Below, piece by piece: positions 41,538 through 52,895 of a stretch of DNA of 64,000 nucleotides (positions within the stretch are counted from its first letter, which is position 1; each line of letters begins with the position of its first letter). Position numbers and translations under genes: made by a program. The DNA is from Maniola hyperantus (Eukaryota > Arthropoda > Insecta > Lepidoptera > Nymphalidae): NCBI RefSeq assembly GCF_902806685.2, contig NC_048560.1, positions 784,492 through 848,491 on the forward strand. Reading direction: 5' to 3'. Under the pieces are notes generated by a model. That model was given only the letters and a program-made list of their open reading frames with translations. It ran no database searches and was not told the origin of the DNA.

Positions 41538-42008
41538 AGCATCTATATAAACGACAAGATATGGTCAAGCGAACAAAATTTTTCGCGGTTTTGGAACCAA
41601 ATAAATCAGCGTGACCTCTTAGATACTAATAAATAAAATAAATAAATAAATAATATCTTTATGTGCAAAAAGATTTAGCACATAAGACTTTGACCACTGG
41701 CTCCCAAAGAAGTAGAAACTGTGTCATGGGAGCCAGTGCCTTCCCTGTTACATAAGCTTTTTCTAATTTACAAAACACTTATTGAGTATCAAACTAACTA
41801 TTACTTAATAATAAATTCTAAATAAAACAAAAAAATAGATAAATAAATAAAATAAAATAAAAATTCACATGGCGTGAATGAACGACTTGTTTGAAATCCA
41901 GACGTCACAGAGGTTGCACTGGTGCTAAAGCACCACTGAGTCGGTGCCATTTTGTTTGTTCAATAGCCCTGTCCATACGAACTACGAAGTAATATATAAG
42001 TCAATGTC
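41538..42008. repeat. Rep-F split by a LINE tail
   Basis: Rep-F halves 41538-41630 and about 41877-42008 flank a reversed LINE 3' end (41631-41876) with (AATA)n, CCACTGGCTCCCAAAGAAGT and GGGAGCCAGTGCCTTCCC. The uninterrupted copy at 10316 shows the original joint CTAATGAACG. Confidence 0.72.
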
Positions 42009-42012
42009 AAAG

Positions 42013-42326
42013 TCTTTTTTTTTAATTAAAGTTAGTCCTGACTGCAATTTCACCTGGTGGTAAGTGATGATGCAGTCTAAGATGGAAGCGGGTTAACCTG
42101 GATGGGGTATGACAGTTTTTTTTATTAAACCCCTTTGGTTTCTACAGAGCATCGCACCGGAACGCTAAATCGCTTGGCGGCACGGCTTTTCCGGCAGGGT
42201 GGTAACTAGCCACGGCTGAACCAAACCAGAAATTAAAAAAATCCGAATTTCCCCTGCCGGGAATCGAACCCCGGATCTTTCACTAATAAGACCACAGAGC
42301 TCACCACTGCGCCTGGGAGGTCGTCG
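42013..42326 (-). mobile_element. SINE-A, near full length
   Basis: Head GACCTCCCAGGCGCAGTGGT and B box GGTTCGATTCCCGG on the minus strand. It abuts Rep-F, the same pairing as at 10499/10517. Confidence 0.78.
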
Positions 42327-42694
42327 GAAGTGTGGTTCATAAAAGCAAAACAAAAAACACGTTCTTTGTCTGGTGCGCTAATAAATATTCATTTATAATA
42401 TTGTCCCCGAAACGTCCCCTACAAATCGCGTGGGGTCCGGAACGACCCTTTTGACACCGTTTAATATACAAAAGGCGCCGTAACTTCACTTCCGACGGAG
42501 AAAAACTCGCGCCGAAATCCTAAACGTGCCCTACAATGGGCATTTAATGGCGACGCGACATGAAAAATACATTGTTATTGTAAAATATCAAAAAATGTGC
42601 CTTTTGTAACGACTATTTTTCATTGATGAAAAGTGTAACAGCTATTTCGTGATTCTATTTTTACATTTTTATAAACTTCACTTTTCTGTTAAAG

Positions 42695-42825
42695 ACTAGC
42701 TTACGCGACTTCGTCCACGTGGACTACACTTTCAAACCCCTATTTTACCCCCTTAGGGGATGAAATTTTAAAAATCCTTTCTTAGCGGATGCCTACGTCA
42801 TAATTGGTATCTGCGTGCCAAGTTG
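42695..42825 (-). mobile_element. Hel-2, 3' half
   Basis: ACTAGCTTACGCGACTTCGT to ATTGGTATCTGCGTGCCAAG. Confidence 0.65.
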
Positions 42826-43149
42826 CTAACTCCTTCCTTTTGATCGGATCCAAACTGGCGGGCTGTTTGACTTGTGGACGATCCCAAACTAACCGGCTCG
42901 TTAGAAAGCCTGGAATACCGTAGAGACGTAAGCTCTCTTTGCGTGTTCTATCGCCTCTATAATGGGGAGTTACTCCTCCTTTTTCTACAACCGCACCGCA
43001 CGCCACCGCAAACAATTTCACCCTCACCACCTGGGTGTCTCGTCTGGTGTACTTCGACCGCCAGTTGTGCCAGATCCTATATATAGATTTGGAAAATGAC
43101 ATACTCGTAAGCTAAAATCGAAGAGGGATTTTGAAGAATCTAAATCTAT

Positions 43150-43405
43150 GCGGCTTAGCAAGCTGAAGTGGCAGTGGGCAGGTCATGCCTGTCGTAGAGG
43201 CGATGGCCGTTGGAGCCGGAAACTCCTTGAGTGGAGACCGCGTTTAAGCAAGCGTAGTGTGGGACGCCCTCCAGCACGATGGACGACCGAGGTTGGCGGG
43301 AAGTGGCTGGACGAGGAATGCTGAGGACCGGGTGTGGTGGCGCTCTTTAGGGAAGGCCTATGGTCCAACAGTGGACGTCCACAGGCAGATGATGATGATG
43401 ATGAA
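43150..43405 (+). pseudogene. RTE-type LINE ORF C-terminus (broken)
   Basis: Reads SKLKWQWAGHACRRGDGRWS and LLEWRPRLSKRSVGRPPARW, then shifts frame before the expected end. It is followed by a (GATGAT)n tail. It is the same clade as 52896 and is non-functional. Confidence 0.78.
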
Positions 43406-43841
43406 ATCTATACGGACGGAGTGCGGGTATCAGCTAATTTACGAATACATATAAAAGAAATAACTGAAATTTTCCATTTGGCATGTTCAACATTACCCGA
43501 GGCTAGGCCCGTTTCCGGGAGGTCCCTTCCGTCGTATATTTTATTTTCCGCTAATCGGAAATTCGGAAGCGGGTGGCAGTGAGAGCGCCGAGTTTAACGC
43601 CATTTTTTGCTGCGCTGCAACATAAATTATATCCAGATAACTTGGTTTCTGTATCTGATTCAACATTTATAAATTGTGTAATTCATTTACACACACCTAT
43701 TCATTTTTAGGTTTTTGTGCCTCAAAAGTTCGTCGTTGTCTTTCTGTCTATCTGTCTGTCTTCTACCTATCGTGTCCTATTTTTCTATTTTTTGATTATA
43801 CATGTATGACAAACCGGCTTTACTTACGTATTTAGATGACT

Positions 43842-43980
43842 AGCTTATGCTCGCGACTTCGTCCACGTGGACGATATAAATTTCAAACCCCTATTTCACC
43901 CCCTTAGGGGTTGAGTTTTCAAAAATCCTTTCTTAGCGGATGCCTACGTTATAATAGCTATATGCATGCCAAATTTCATG
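43842..43980 (-). mobile_element. Hel-2, 3' half
   Basis: CTAGCTTATGCTCGCGACTT to GCATGCCAAATTTCATGG; the (GACT)n end is absent. Confidence 0.65.
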
Positions 43981-44299
43981 GATATGGATAGTATGGATTA
44001 GGTAGGAGTTTGAAAATCAGTTTGGTAGTGAGATGAAAGCCCGAAGGTTTAAGAAAGGGCTTACCGCCAAGAGTCTCAACTTGTTTCCCCCACTAGTCGC
44101 TACTTGCCGGTTCATATATTTAAATTTCAAATTACGTCGTATCTACTTTCTCTATGCTTTTAAACTCCTCCCTCAATATGTAGTGAGCTCCCAAGCCGAT
44201 TACGCAAACTGCTCAAGACTATGGAAATTGCTTTATATTTTACATAATACAATGAAATTTTTGAAACTATATCAGTACCCATCAGTACCTACAACCGTA

Positions 44300-44768
44300 C
44301 CCTTATATAAATGCGAAAGTGTGTTTGTTTGTTGGTTTGTCCTTCAATCACTTCGCAACGGTGCAACAGATTGACGTGATTTTTTGCATAGGTATAGATA
44401 AAGACCTGGAGAGTGACATAGGCTACTTTTTATCCAAGAAAATCAAAGAGTTCCCACGGGATTTTTAAAAAACCTAATTCCACGCGGACGAAGTTGCGGA
44501 CATCAGCTAGTATATTATAAATATGAAAGTGTGTTTGTTTTTTTTGTTTGTTGGTTTATTGGTTTGTTGGTTTGTTATTCTGTTGGTTTGTTGGTTTGTC
44601 CTTCAATCACATCGCAACGGAGAAACGGATTGACGTGATTTTTTGCATGGGTATAGTTAAAGACCTGGAGAGTGTCATAGGCTACTTTTATCCCGGCACA
44701 TCAAATAGTTCCCACGGGATTTTTAAAAACCTAAATCCACGCGTACGAAGTCGCGGGCATCAGCTAGT
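44300..44768 (+). mobile_element. Two tandem Hel-1 copies
   Basis: Copy 1 ends GCGGACATCAGCTAG at about 44511; copy 2 follows at once with an expanded (TTGGTTTG)n stretch and ends GCGGGCATCAGCTAG at 44768. A third, truncated 5' part runs to 44885. Confidence 0.72.
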
Positions 44769-44887
44769 ATTTATCTAAATCCGAAAGTATGTTTGTTTGT
44801 TTGTCCTTCCTTCACGCCCTAACTAAGCAACCAATTGACCTGAGTTTTTGGCATAGAGTTCCCATGGGATTTTAAAAAAAATTATGT

Positions 44888-45395
44888 GATGAGTGACAAC
44901 GCTCAACAAAGCCGAAATGTCATCCTAAAGGCTGTTGGAGAGCTATCGAAGGACCAATAATAATTATCAAAAATTAGGAAAAAGGGTGTTCAGTTGCTCA
45001 GAGTTTCCCAAAATCTACAACTTACAAAACTACCACTTACCGCTTGATTTGGAACGTCCAAAAATCACCAGCACACAAAGGGATGGGCACGGCACAGCAC
45101 AATTGTCCACCGGTGGGGTAAAACGTGGGATTCGAATGTTTTTGTAGTTGTATATTTTACGCACGGCGTGGGAAGAACTCTGTATGTCTGTACGACGGTG
45201 ACGCACGGTGACTTGCAACGGACAGTTAATGCATCACTTATGACGTGTGATGCGAATATATCAGTGCTATCCACCAATCAGGATAGTCCGGTGTTCGGCG
45301 CGAGAGTGGCTTGTATTGCTAGCTGAAAATCCTGAAAAACAACTGGCTTTACTGAACAAAGGCCAATGCACATTACTTTCGGCCGCGCACTGTAT
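44888..45395. mobile_element. MITE half-element with 425-bp insertion
   Basis: GATGAGTGACAACGCTCAAC ... CTAAAGGC and AAAGGCCAATGCACATTACT ... CGGCCGCGCACTGTA are one arm of the 20140-type MITE, split at AAAGGC. The inserted segment 44933-45357 is flanked by this hexamer (44927-44932 and 45358-45363) and has no recognised coding region or terminal repeats. Confidence 0.55.
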
Positions 45396-45625
45396 AATTA
45401 TGATCATGAGAGACATATAGGTATATATACAGGCAGACACACTTTCGAATTTAATTTGTATGGAGATCGATATTAGGTATATAGATCCACTATTAGTGCG
45501 ATTGGGCTGGCTGGTTCAATTTCTGCCGTAATTGAGTTAGGTGATAGATTGTTGTTGGCTCGGCTCATAGTCAATATATTACCTACAGATAGATTCATAA
45601 CCAATAGACAGGCTCATTTATTTTC

Positions 45626-46125
45626 TAACTGGCTGATGCCCTCGACTTCGTCCGCGTGGAATTAGGTTTAAAAAAATCCCGTGGGAAACTGCTTGAGTTT
45701 CCGGGATAAAAAGTAGCCTATATCACTCTCCAGGTCTTTATCTATACCCATGCAAAAAATCACGTCAATCCGTTGCACCGTTGCGACGTGATTGAAGGAC
45801 AAACCAACAAACAAACACCCTTTCGCATTTATAATGCAAATAAAGAATTATAATTTATAAGGGAGCTGACTGGATGATACGCGTGGATATAGGTTTTCAT
45901 AATGCTTCGAGAACTCTTTCATTTTCCGGGACAAAAAGTGGGCTATGTCCTAAGTCAGGGTATACACTATCTCCATTCCAAATTTCAGCCGAATCCGTCT
46001 AGTAGTTTTTGCGTAAAAGAGTACCAAACGTACACACACGCACACACATACACATGTGCCTTTATAATATTAGTGTGACTAGATGATAGCCGACTTCGCC
46101 CGCGTGGTTTTAGGTTTTTTATGCG
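45626..46125 (-). mobile_element. Hel-1 cluster, three partial copies
   Basis: 45633-45835 (TGATGCCCTCGACTTCGTCC to TTTCGCATTTATAAT), 45868-46078 (GATGATACGCGTGGATATAG to GCCTTTATAATATTAGTGTGA) and a 3' scrap 46078-46125. Confidence 0.6.
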
Positions 46126-46129
46126 ATAT

Positions 46130-47000
46130 GCACCGCCCGCCCTCCCGCTACTATACATGCAGAAATCTTAATTTAACTATCTACAAAAATGGCACTGACT
46201 GATAACTTTAGAACTTAATCAATCAATAATTTTGATATGTTAAATTAGGGTATAAAAGATGATCACTTATGAAAACTTTATGTTTAACTAATTTTTTTTT
46301 TTTTTTTTAATTTGACTAACCAACAACATTTACACATACACAAGTATTTACATACAAAAGGATTTATAACTAAAGGACACATAGCATAAACGTTGACAAC
46401 TGGCTAGTACAAAAGATTTAGGTACAATGATGTTATGACTTTAAAAGGCAGTAAAGTAAAGCAAAATGTAATAAGGAATTAGCACGTTAAATCGATTAAG
46501 TCTTATTACAAACTGATTAATTAGCTCCCTTTCGTAGGGAGACAATGACGTTACGACGAAAGCAGGTTGTCGTAGAATTAAAAATATTTAGCTGTCGATC
46601 TTTCTGATGAAGCGTATTAAATTGATGACAAATGCGATTGAGGAAAGAGTGCGTCGCAAAAACATTTCGCTTGCAAAACCGGCAAAATATTTACATTGAT
46701 TGTTATTTCATGGCAAATAGCATGCATATTTATCAGCATCCATTCATAAAGCAGATAAGTCTGTCTCGAGTACTCTTGAGCTCGCATCGCAACATTTTGG
46801 CTGCACACACGACGATCGGATGGTTTCGGGGATTTGGCAAATGTTACCAACGGATAGACGCCGGCCTTGGTGTTGTTTATTGTTAGTAATTTGTTTGTAT
46901 GTCTTACTTGTGGTTGCAAGTGCAAAAGTGACCTAACCCATAAATTTTTAGAAATAAGGGATTTGTAGGAAAGCAACCTAACGCACATTTTGTCATTTTC
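46130..47000. other. Mostly unique intronic DNA
   Basis: 46128-46165 resembles the LINE piece at 39905 (CATGCACCGCCC, CATGCAG). 46295-46400 looks like a reversed LINE tail. Two opposed open frames at 46617-46988 have no recognisable domain and no splice support. Confidence 0.4.
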
Positions 47001-47008
47001 ATGTCAAT

Positions 47009-47193
47009 ACTTGATGATGCCCTTGACTTCGTCCGCGTTGTATTAGGATTTTTTTCGTTTAGGAAAAATCGCGTGGGACCTCTTTGATTTTTCGGGACAA
47101 AAAGTAGCCTATGTCCATCCATGGGCTGAAAGCTAACTCTGTACCAAATTTCATCAAAAACAGTTGGGCCGTGAAAAGCTAGCACACAGACAG
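47009..47193 (-). mobile_element. Hel-1 cut by a SINE
   Basis: TTGATGATGCCCTTGACTTC to GAAAAGCTAGCACACAGACA; its 5' end is replaced by the SINE-B at 47194. Confidence 0.65.
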
Positions 47194-47453
47194 ACATCAT
47201 GATTACTACAGAGCACCGGTCCCCTCTTAGAGTGAGAAGGGTTTTGAACATGGTCAAATGCTGATTGGCAGACTTCACACACCTTTGAGATCATTATGGA
47301 GAACTCTCAGGCATGCAGCCTTCACCGTTAAAGCAAGTGATATTTAATTACTTAAAACGCACATAACACCGAAAAGTTAGAGTTGCTTGCCCGGGACCAA
47401 ACCCCTGACCTTCGATTAGGAGGCGGACGTCTTAACCACTAGTCTATCACAGC
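47194..47453 (-). mobile_element. SINE-B
   Basis: CATGATTACTACAGAGCACC to ACCACTAGTCTATCACAGCTT, with an internal deletion near 47318. Confidence 0.72.
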
Positions 47454-47469
47454 TTTTACACTTCACTTT

Positions 47470-47672
47470 GCTTTCACAGCAGGCATACAGCATAATGCTG
47501 AGCTGGGACCCTTTTTTCGGGTTGTGCCACACAATATGACAGTTTGTTCCGGCGCTTCTGTTGCTTGTTCTCAGGTGGAAGAATATATAATAGCTCGGAG
47601 TAACCAGAGCTTGTGTGGCACAATTGTATAAATAAAAGTGTTTTCTTTCTTTCTTTCTTTTTTACTATGTTC
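47470..47672 (+). mobile_element. LINE 3' end with (TTTC)n tail
   Basis: Shares ACAGTTTGTTCCGGCGCTTC and GTGTGGCACAATTGTATAAA with the copy at 39880. It ends only 50 bp before hnRNP L exon c. Confidence 0.6.
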
Positions 47673-47722
47673 ATACATAATTATATGTATATATTAACAT
47701 TAATTTGTTTGTTTTGTTTCAG

Positions 47723-47774
47723 CCTGAAAGACTGAATGTATTCAAAAATGACCAGGACAGTTGGGACTACACAT
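47723..47774 (+). CDS. sm: hnRNP L / smooth exon c (post-RRM2 linker)
   Basis: After the acceptor TTTGTTTTGTTTCAG the frame, entered in phase 0 from exon b, reads PERLNVFKNDQDSWDYT plus one base, then a consensus donor GTAAGTG. With the preceding Ala-Lys it gives the AKPERLNVFKNDQDSWDYT signature that directly follows RRM2 in hnRNP L and smooth. The next exon should start in phase 1. None was recognised in the remaining 16 kb; it would encode the low-complexity linker and RRM3, so it may lie beyond the window. Confidence 0.9.
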
Positions 47775-47878
47775 GTAAGTGAAAAACATTATTTTTTTAA
47801 TAAAATTATTGTGCTATACCTTTTTTGAAATGTTGCATAATACGCCAGTTTGATATTACTTACTTCTATACGTTTTAT

Positions 47879-48032
47879 ACTGGAATTCATAGTTAAAATA
47901 AGGGCTTCTTTAGGGGGCCATTCAGACTTGTTAATATTCAACCTTTATGCAATGCATTATGGTTGAATATAACACAATATGTCGTCTGAATGGTCCCCTA
48001 AAGAAGCCCCTATCTTGACTATGAATTTCAGT
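47879..48032. mobile_element. Palindromic MITE, 154 bp
   Basis: TGGAATTCATAGTTAAAATA and GGGCTTCTTTAGGGGGCCAT pair with the right half (ATGGTCCCCTAAAGAAGCCC, GACTATGAATTTCA); inner arms TTAATATTCAACC / GGTTGAATATAA flank the centre. It sits 105 bp downstream of exon c. Confidence 0.72.
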
Positions 48033-48591
48033 GATGGACTCTTACCATCAGATGAGTTCGCAGTCAAGTGCAAAACTTTTACAATAGATAAATCGCGACT
48101 TGACATTACATTTACAATAGAAAAAATTGGATGTCCTAATTTTTTTTACTGGCGTAGTATGTTAATTAATATAATATAAAGATCAATTATTTTAAGAGCA
48201 TGTGAAGTTGATATAAAATTAATTAGTCTCAAGTTTGTTTTGATGAGAAAGATTTCATATAAGAATTGATCAATATATTATTATCTTATACTACTACAAA
48301 TATTTTTGTAAATTTAAAATTATCTTATTTGAAGATCTTCTTTTTAAATCGATAAGTTCCCCAATACCTGCAGAAATGCTCGCCAGAGTTTGTATTGTAT
48401 CTTCAGAGCCATAGAAAAACAAAAATTGAAAATGGTAGAAAAAAAACTTGAAACTATTTTTGTATATATTACTCTTTTTACTAAATCAGGATGTATATTT
48501 ACTATCGTTTAAGAACTCGATTAATAAACCTTTGCATTTAAATATTATTAAATTACTTTTAAAAGAAGATCCTCAATAAACAGTTTTAATT

Positions 48592-48880
48592 GGCGCTGAT
48601 TCTGTTGTTTTTCGCTAAACTAAATTTAGAGTATCTGCATCTTCTTCTTTTTAATATTGCTAAAAAAGGACGGAACATGAATTTTACATTCAAAGACTCT
48701 AAATTCTAGTGCACGTTACAAATTTAAACAAAAGGCTCGCGATTGGCAGCTAGAGTCACGAGGTTTGACGGCTCTAAATTAAACTTAAAACTGTTAAACT
48801 GTGTCTGTCCTTTTCATATTGTATTAAGTAAGAAGAGAATGCGAATGCTCTAAAATTTAGTTGTGCTCAGAATCAGCATT
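48592..48880. mobile_element. Degenerate long-TIR MITE
   Basis: GCGCTGATTCTG with AACTAAATTTAGAG and GCATCTTCTTCTT on the left is mirrored by the right end, whose reverse complement starts GCTGATTCTGAGCAC. Arms of about 100 bp have diverged. Confidence 0.6.
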
Positions 48881-49209
48881 GTGTGTTTTAAATTTATGCA
48901 TGTCAAATGTAAGTATACCGAAATATGCATGCTGTCTTTTTATACAAATAATCACATTATTTACTCAATAAACGATATTTACTCAAACAGAACTACAATT
49001 ACTTAATTCAAACCACAAAACGACAATTCATTTACTGTACCGTCTTACGTTTAGTCACCCCCTATACTAAAAACCATCTTAAAAGTTAAGATGACTCTAG
49101 AATCTAGATTTGAATTGTGTCTAAAGTATATTTCAAACTACGGGATATAAATTATATTATAATCCGGTCAATATTGGCGTTCCCAACATTTGTACCAATG
49201 TTTAGAGTA

Positions 49210-49600
49210 AAAACCGGCCAAGTGCGAGTCAGGCTCGCGCACTAAGGGTTCCATATTACAGTCGTATGTTTTCGACATTTTGCACGATAATTCAAAAACT
49301 ATGATGCATAAAAATAAATAAAAATCTGTTTTAGAATCTACAGGTAAAGCCTTTTCATATGATACCCCACTTGATATAGTTATGTTACTTCAAAAATTGA
49401 AAACACTACTTATTAGTTCATGATAACAATTTTTTTTTGTGTGATGTAACCCTAAGTTCACCCCTTATGTCTGCTATAAGACTGCCTGTCAAATTTCATG
49501 ATTCTAGGCCAACGGGAAGTAGTCTGTTGGTTTCTTGACAGACCGACAGACAACAAAGTGATCCTATAAGGGTTTCGTTTTTTTTGAACCATAAAAAAGG
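49210..49600 (+). repeat. Rep-L interspersed repeat
   Basis: Starts AAAACCGGCCAAGTGCGAGT and continues CATATGATACCCCACTTGAT, CCTGTCAAATTTCATGATTC and GTGATCCTATAAGGGTTTCG. It is the longest Rep-L copy here. Confidence 0.65.
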
Positions 49601-50040
49601 CAAAACGTCGCAAAAGTAAAATCCTTTCGAAGTACAAAGAGTAGAGAGAGATAAAGTAATCCCATTCAGTATTCTTTTGAATGTGATCTTAATTCTGTCC
49701 GCTAACTATTATAGAATTATCGGAACATGAGCAAAAAGTTAACTGACGCTTAACGAGGGAGACGGCAAGAAATCGTAACTTTCAAAAGTGTTCCATCCAC
49801 TTTTTAAATTGAAACCTCTTTTAAAAGAAAAGGCGTCGTTTGCTTTTATTTAACAGAGGACGACCGACGTTTTCTTTTATGTGAGTTTTTGGATTATGAA
49901 AGACTTTCTCTAAGTGGTTTTAATTTAATTTATAGTCGGTTATCTTAAAGTTCATAATTTAATTACACGAAGTCATTAAATTATGAAGTTCTTAAGTAAT
50001 TAATTTCTTAAATCACTACGTCAAACAATTAGCTTTTTCC
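49600..50040. other. Unique AT-rich DNA
   Basis: No feature recognised. Confidence 0.4.
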
Positions 50041-50054
50041 CGCGATTTCGTTCA

Positions 50055-50170
50055 CCATCAACCGAAAGGCGTCCACTGCTGGACATATATCTCTTGTAGG
50101 GATTTATATACGCCATGGTCTGGCACCGCGCCGCGCGCCGGCGCCATCCAGCGGCGCCCTTGTGATAAGA
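50055..50170 (-). mobile_element. RTE-type LINE extreme 3' end
   Basis: GGCGTCCACTGCTGGACATA and CTCTTGTAGGGATTTATATA are the reverse of the conserved YVQQWT... terminus. Confidence 0.65.
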
Positions 50171-50179
50171 CTAGATAGT

Positions 50180-50275
50180 AGATGATTCTAGTGATTTCAT
50201 CCGCTCGGATTTACCTAAGTTTTTAAAAAAACCCGCGGGAACTCTTTGATTTTCCGGGATAAAAAGTAGCCTATG
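50180..50275 (-). mobile_element. Hel-1, 3' half
   Basis: GATGATTCTAGTGATTTCAT to GATAAAAAGTAGCCTATGTC. Confidence 0.55.
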
Positions 50276-50277
50276 TC

Positions 50278-50490
50278 TACATATGTATATAAAAGGAAAA
50301 GCTGACTGATCTATCAACGCACAGCTCAAACAACTGGACGGATCTGGCTGAAATTTGGCATGTACAGATAGCTTTTATGACGTAGCGTAGGCATATCCGC
50401 TAAGAAAGGATTTTTGAAAATTTCACCCTAAAGGGGCTAAAATAGGGATTTGAAATTTGTGTAGTCCACGCGGACGAAGTCTAAGCTAGT
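50278..50490 (+). mobile_element. Hel-2 Helitron
   Basis: TACATATGTATATAAAAGGA to GACGAAGTCTAAGCTAG then T; part of the terminal hairpin is deleted. Confidence 0.65.
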
Positions 50491-50693
50491 CTTTCTATAA
50501 ATCTTTAACTCATATTATCCATGCAAAAAATCACGTAGATCTTGTTCCGTTGCGGCGTTATCCTCATGGTTTAGTTAGACTATATGTAAATAGAACAGTA
50601 AGTCAATACAAGTCGTTTTTTACGTGTCTTGATAAATCCACGATATCCACGATAACGAAATTGCGGCAATAAGCTAGTTTATACTTCTATACT

Positions 50694-50883
50694 AATATTA
50701 TAAATGCGAAAGTGTGTTCGTTTGTTCTTGCTTCACGCCCTAACTAAGCAACCAATCGACTTGATTTTTGGCATAGAGATAGTTGAAAGGACGGAGAGTG
50801 ACATAGGCCACTTTTTATCCCGGAAAATTAAAGAGTTTCCACGGTATTTTTAAAAACTTAAATCCACGAGGACATTAGCTAGT
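50694..50883 (+). mobile_element. Hel-1 Helitron
   Basis: TACTAATATTATAAATGCGA to CACGAGGACATTAGCTAG then T. Confidence 0.68.
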
Positions 50884-50889
50884 ATTATT

Positions 50890-51958
50890 GTATAATTTTT
50901 TGTTAGGTTTTGTTTTATCTGCGTACCTATAGGTATTCTTAGACCTTCAGTGTAACCCATCAAGGGGGCTAATCGACAGATTTCCTATAGATGATTAGCA
51001 TTGCGAGGGGGGAAGGGGGAACGCCGGAAATTGCGGATGTCAAGTCGAAAGCTATTACCTACCCCCCTTTAGACCTTCATTATTATTGATATTTTTTTTA
51101 ATCTGTCTAGGACTTCAACGTCTCTTTAGAGTTATCTTTTGCGTTAAAATACCTACCTATAGTAGGTACGCGACAGTTCGAGATGGGTCATAAAACAAAT
51201 ATTAGGAAAAAACCAGTGCAGCTATTTTTGAAATGCCATAGGTTAGGGATTTCCTCGTAAAGAATACATGCAGATATCGAAGTTTGAATATTGTAGTCCC
51301 AAAGGCGTCGGCATGTCTATTGTCTAACACATATCGTGACTTACCTGCCCGGTGCCCGCTCTAGTCTAAATAAATAATAAAAAGTCTAAAGGCTGATTCA
51401 CATGAGAACGATTCGTATTTGTTTCCGTATCGTCCTTGTTCGTAATTTTTCACAATTCGTGATTTTTTGTACGGCGTCAATGGTTTTAAATGGCCGTGTT
51501 CGATCGAATCGTGAAAAATGCTTGATACGTCTTGATTATGTGACTTTTGAGTTCACTCACAAAGCATTCTCCCGTGTCCCCCGCCAACATTTTACGATGT
51601 TGTTTTCATTCAAAACCTTGTACATATTAGCGTACTCTTGAGGTTGAATTCTCTGTGCATTTGAACGAGCCCTAACACAAGTTGGCTTGGCCGGGTATCT
51701 TTTAGAACCATTATAAAGCACATTACTATGAAATATTTTTATGTAGCAAGTTTGTTTCCGTTTCCGCTCAGTTTGTTTTCATTGCCCACCATTTTGGCGC
51801 CCGCCGTGGGGCTTCGGACCGGCTTTCGGAACTTTTAATGATCTTTGTTTATTTTTTGTTATTGACCTTTTGGGCTGTTTTTATGCAAATTTGAAATGTC
51901 GTAATGAGCTTGATGATTCTTCTAGGGTAGAGATAAGAATACTGGCCTTGCAAAAGAC
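50890..51958. other. Unique DNA, no gene seen
   Basis: Includes a purine-rich patch at 51000-51030 and GC-rich 51785-51825. An open frame at 51402-51641 has no recognisable domain. Confidence 0.4.
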
Positions 51959-51961
51959 ATC

Positions 51962-52168
51962 CATAAGTACTAATATTATAAATGCGAAAGTGTGTGTGCT
52001 AGTTTTTCACGGCTCATCTGTTTAACCGATTTTGATAAAATTTGGTACAGAATTAGCTTACATCCCGGGGAAGGACATAGGCTACTTTTTATCCCGTAAA
52101 ATCAAAGAGTTCCCGCGAGACTTTAAAAACTTTAATTCACGCGGATGAAGTCGCTGGCATCAGCTAGT
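51962..52168 (+). mobile_element. Hel-1 Helitron
   Basis: TCCATAAGTACTAATATTAT to GTCGCTGGCATCAGCTAG then T. Confidence 0.75.
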
Positions 52169-52287
52169 ATTGTATATCGTATTCGCAATATTAAACCAGA
52201 ATCTATCGAAAATTATCTTCAAGGTGAAATCAAAATTTCTTTTTTCGATTCTTTACATCATGATTTCTATATCAATGGTATTATATT

Positions 52288-52460
52288 ACTAGCTGATGCC
52301 CCCGAGTTTGTCCGAGTAGATTAGATTTTTAAAAACCCTGTGGGAACTCTTTGATTTCCCGAGGTAACATATGTACATATCATTTTCTTGACACAGGGTG
52401 TTTAACTGATTGAAGGACCAAGAAACCAATAAACAAACACACTTTCACATTTTTCAAGTT
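52288..52460 (-). mobile_element. Hel-1, internally deleted
   Basis: CTAGCTGATGCCCCCGAGTT to AACACACTTTCACATTTTTC, missing its middle. Confidence 0.6.
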
Positions 52461-52895
52461 CCTTAAAGATTTTTTAGTCAGGCCGTGCCAAACTTGTTCG
52501 AACTGAATTCTAGGTTTGTATATAATTCTGATTATTATTTAGCAGATTCTAAAAAGCTTCGGCTTTAACATTGTTATATTAGAGCTGTAAAATGGCCATC
52601 TTCAAGTCTGGAACTAATATAAAACAATAAAAAAAGTTTTATTAGGTAGAGCAAACAACATGTTAGCCAGGTATGGTACATTGGCGATAAGGTAATATTT
52701 GGCAAGTATCACAAATCTCCCAACTACCTGCGATACAAAGCTATTGGCGTACCACATTGGCAAACGTCCAATCACAGATACCAATGTGCTGTCGCTCTCG
52801 GATAAAGTCATCCAAACTTACATAATATTACGGCAATATAAAATGTAGCTTATGCAAGATTTTGAAACATTAACCATTATTTTGGGTGTTTATTC

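Larger units (their letters stand above)
40432..47722 (+). other. Intron b, 7,291 bp, U2-type
   Basis: GTGTGT donor to TTTTGTTTCAG acceptor. It contains Helitrons, a GC-rich MITE, Rep-F, SINE-A, SINE-B, RTE and LINE fragments, and unique stretches at 41245-41535, 42330-42690 and 43410-43840 in which no exon was seen. Confidence 0.85.

Noticed and set aside
46617..46988. 123-codon minus-strand frame and an opposed 84-codon frame
   Set aside because: No recognisable domain, no splice sites or start context, composition like the flanks.
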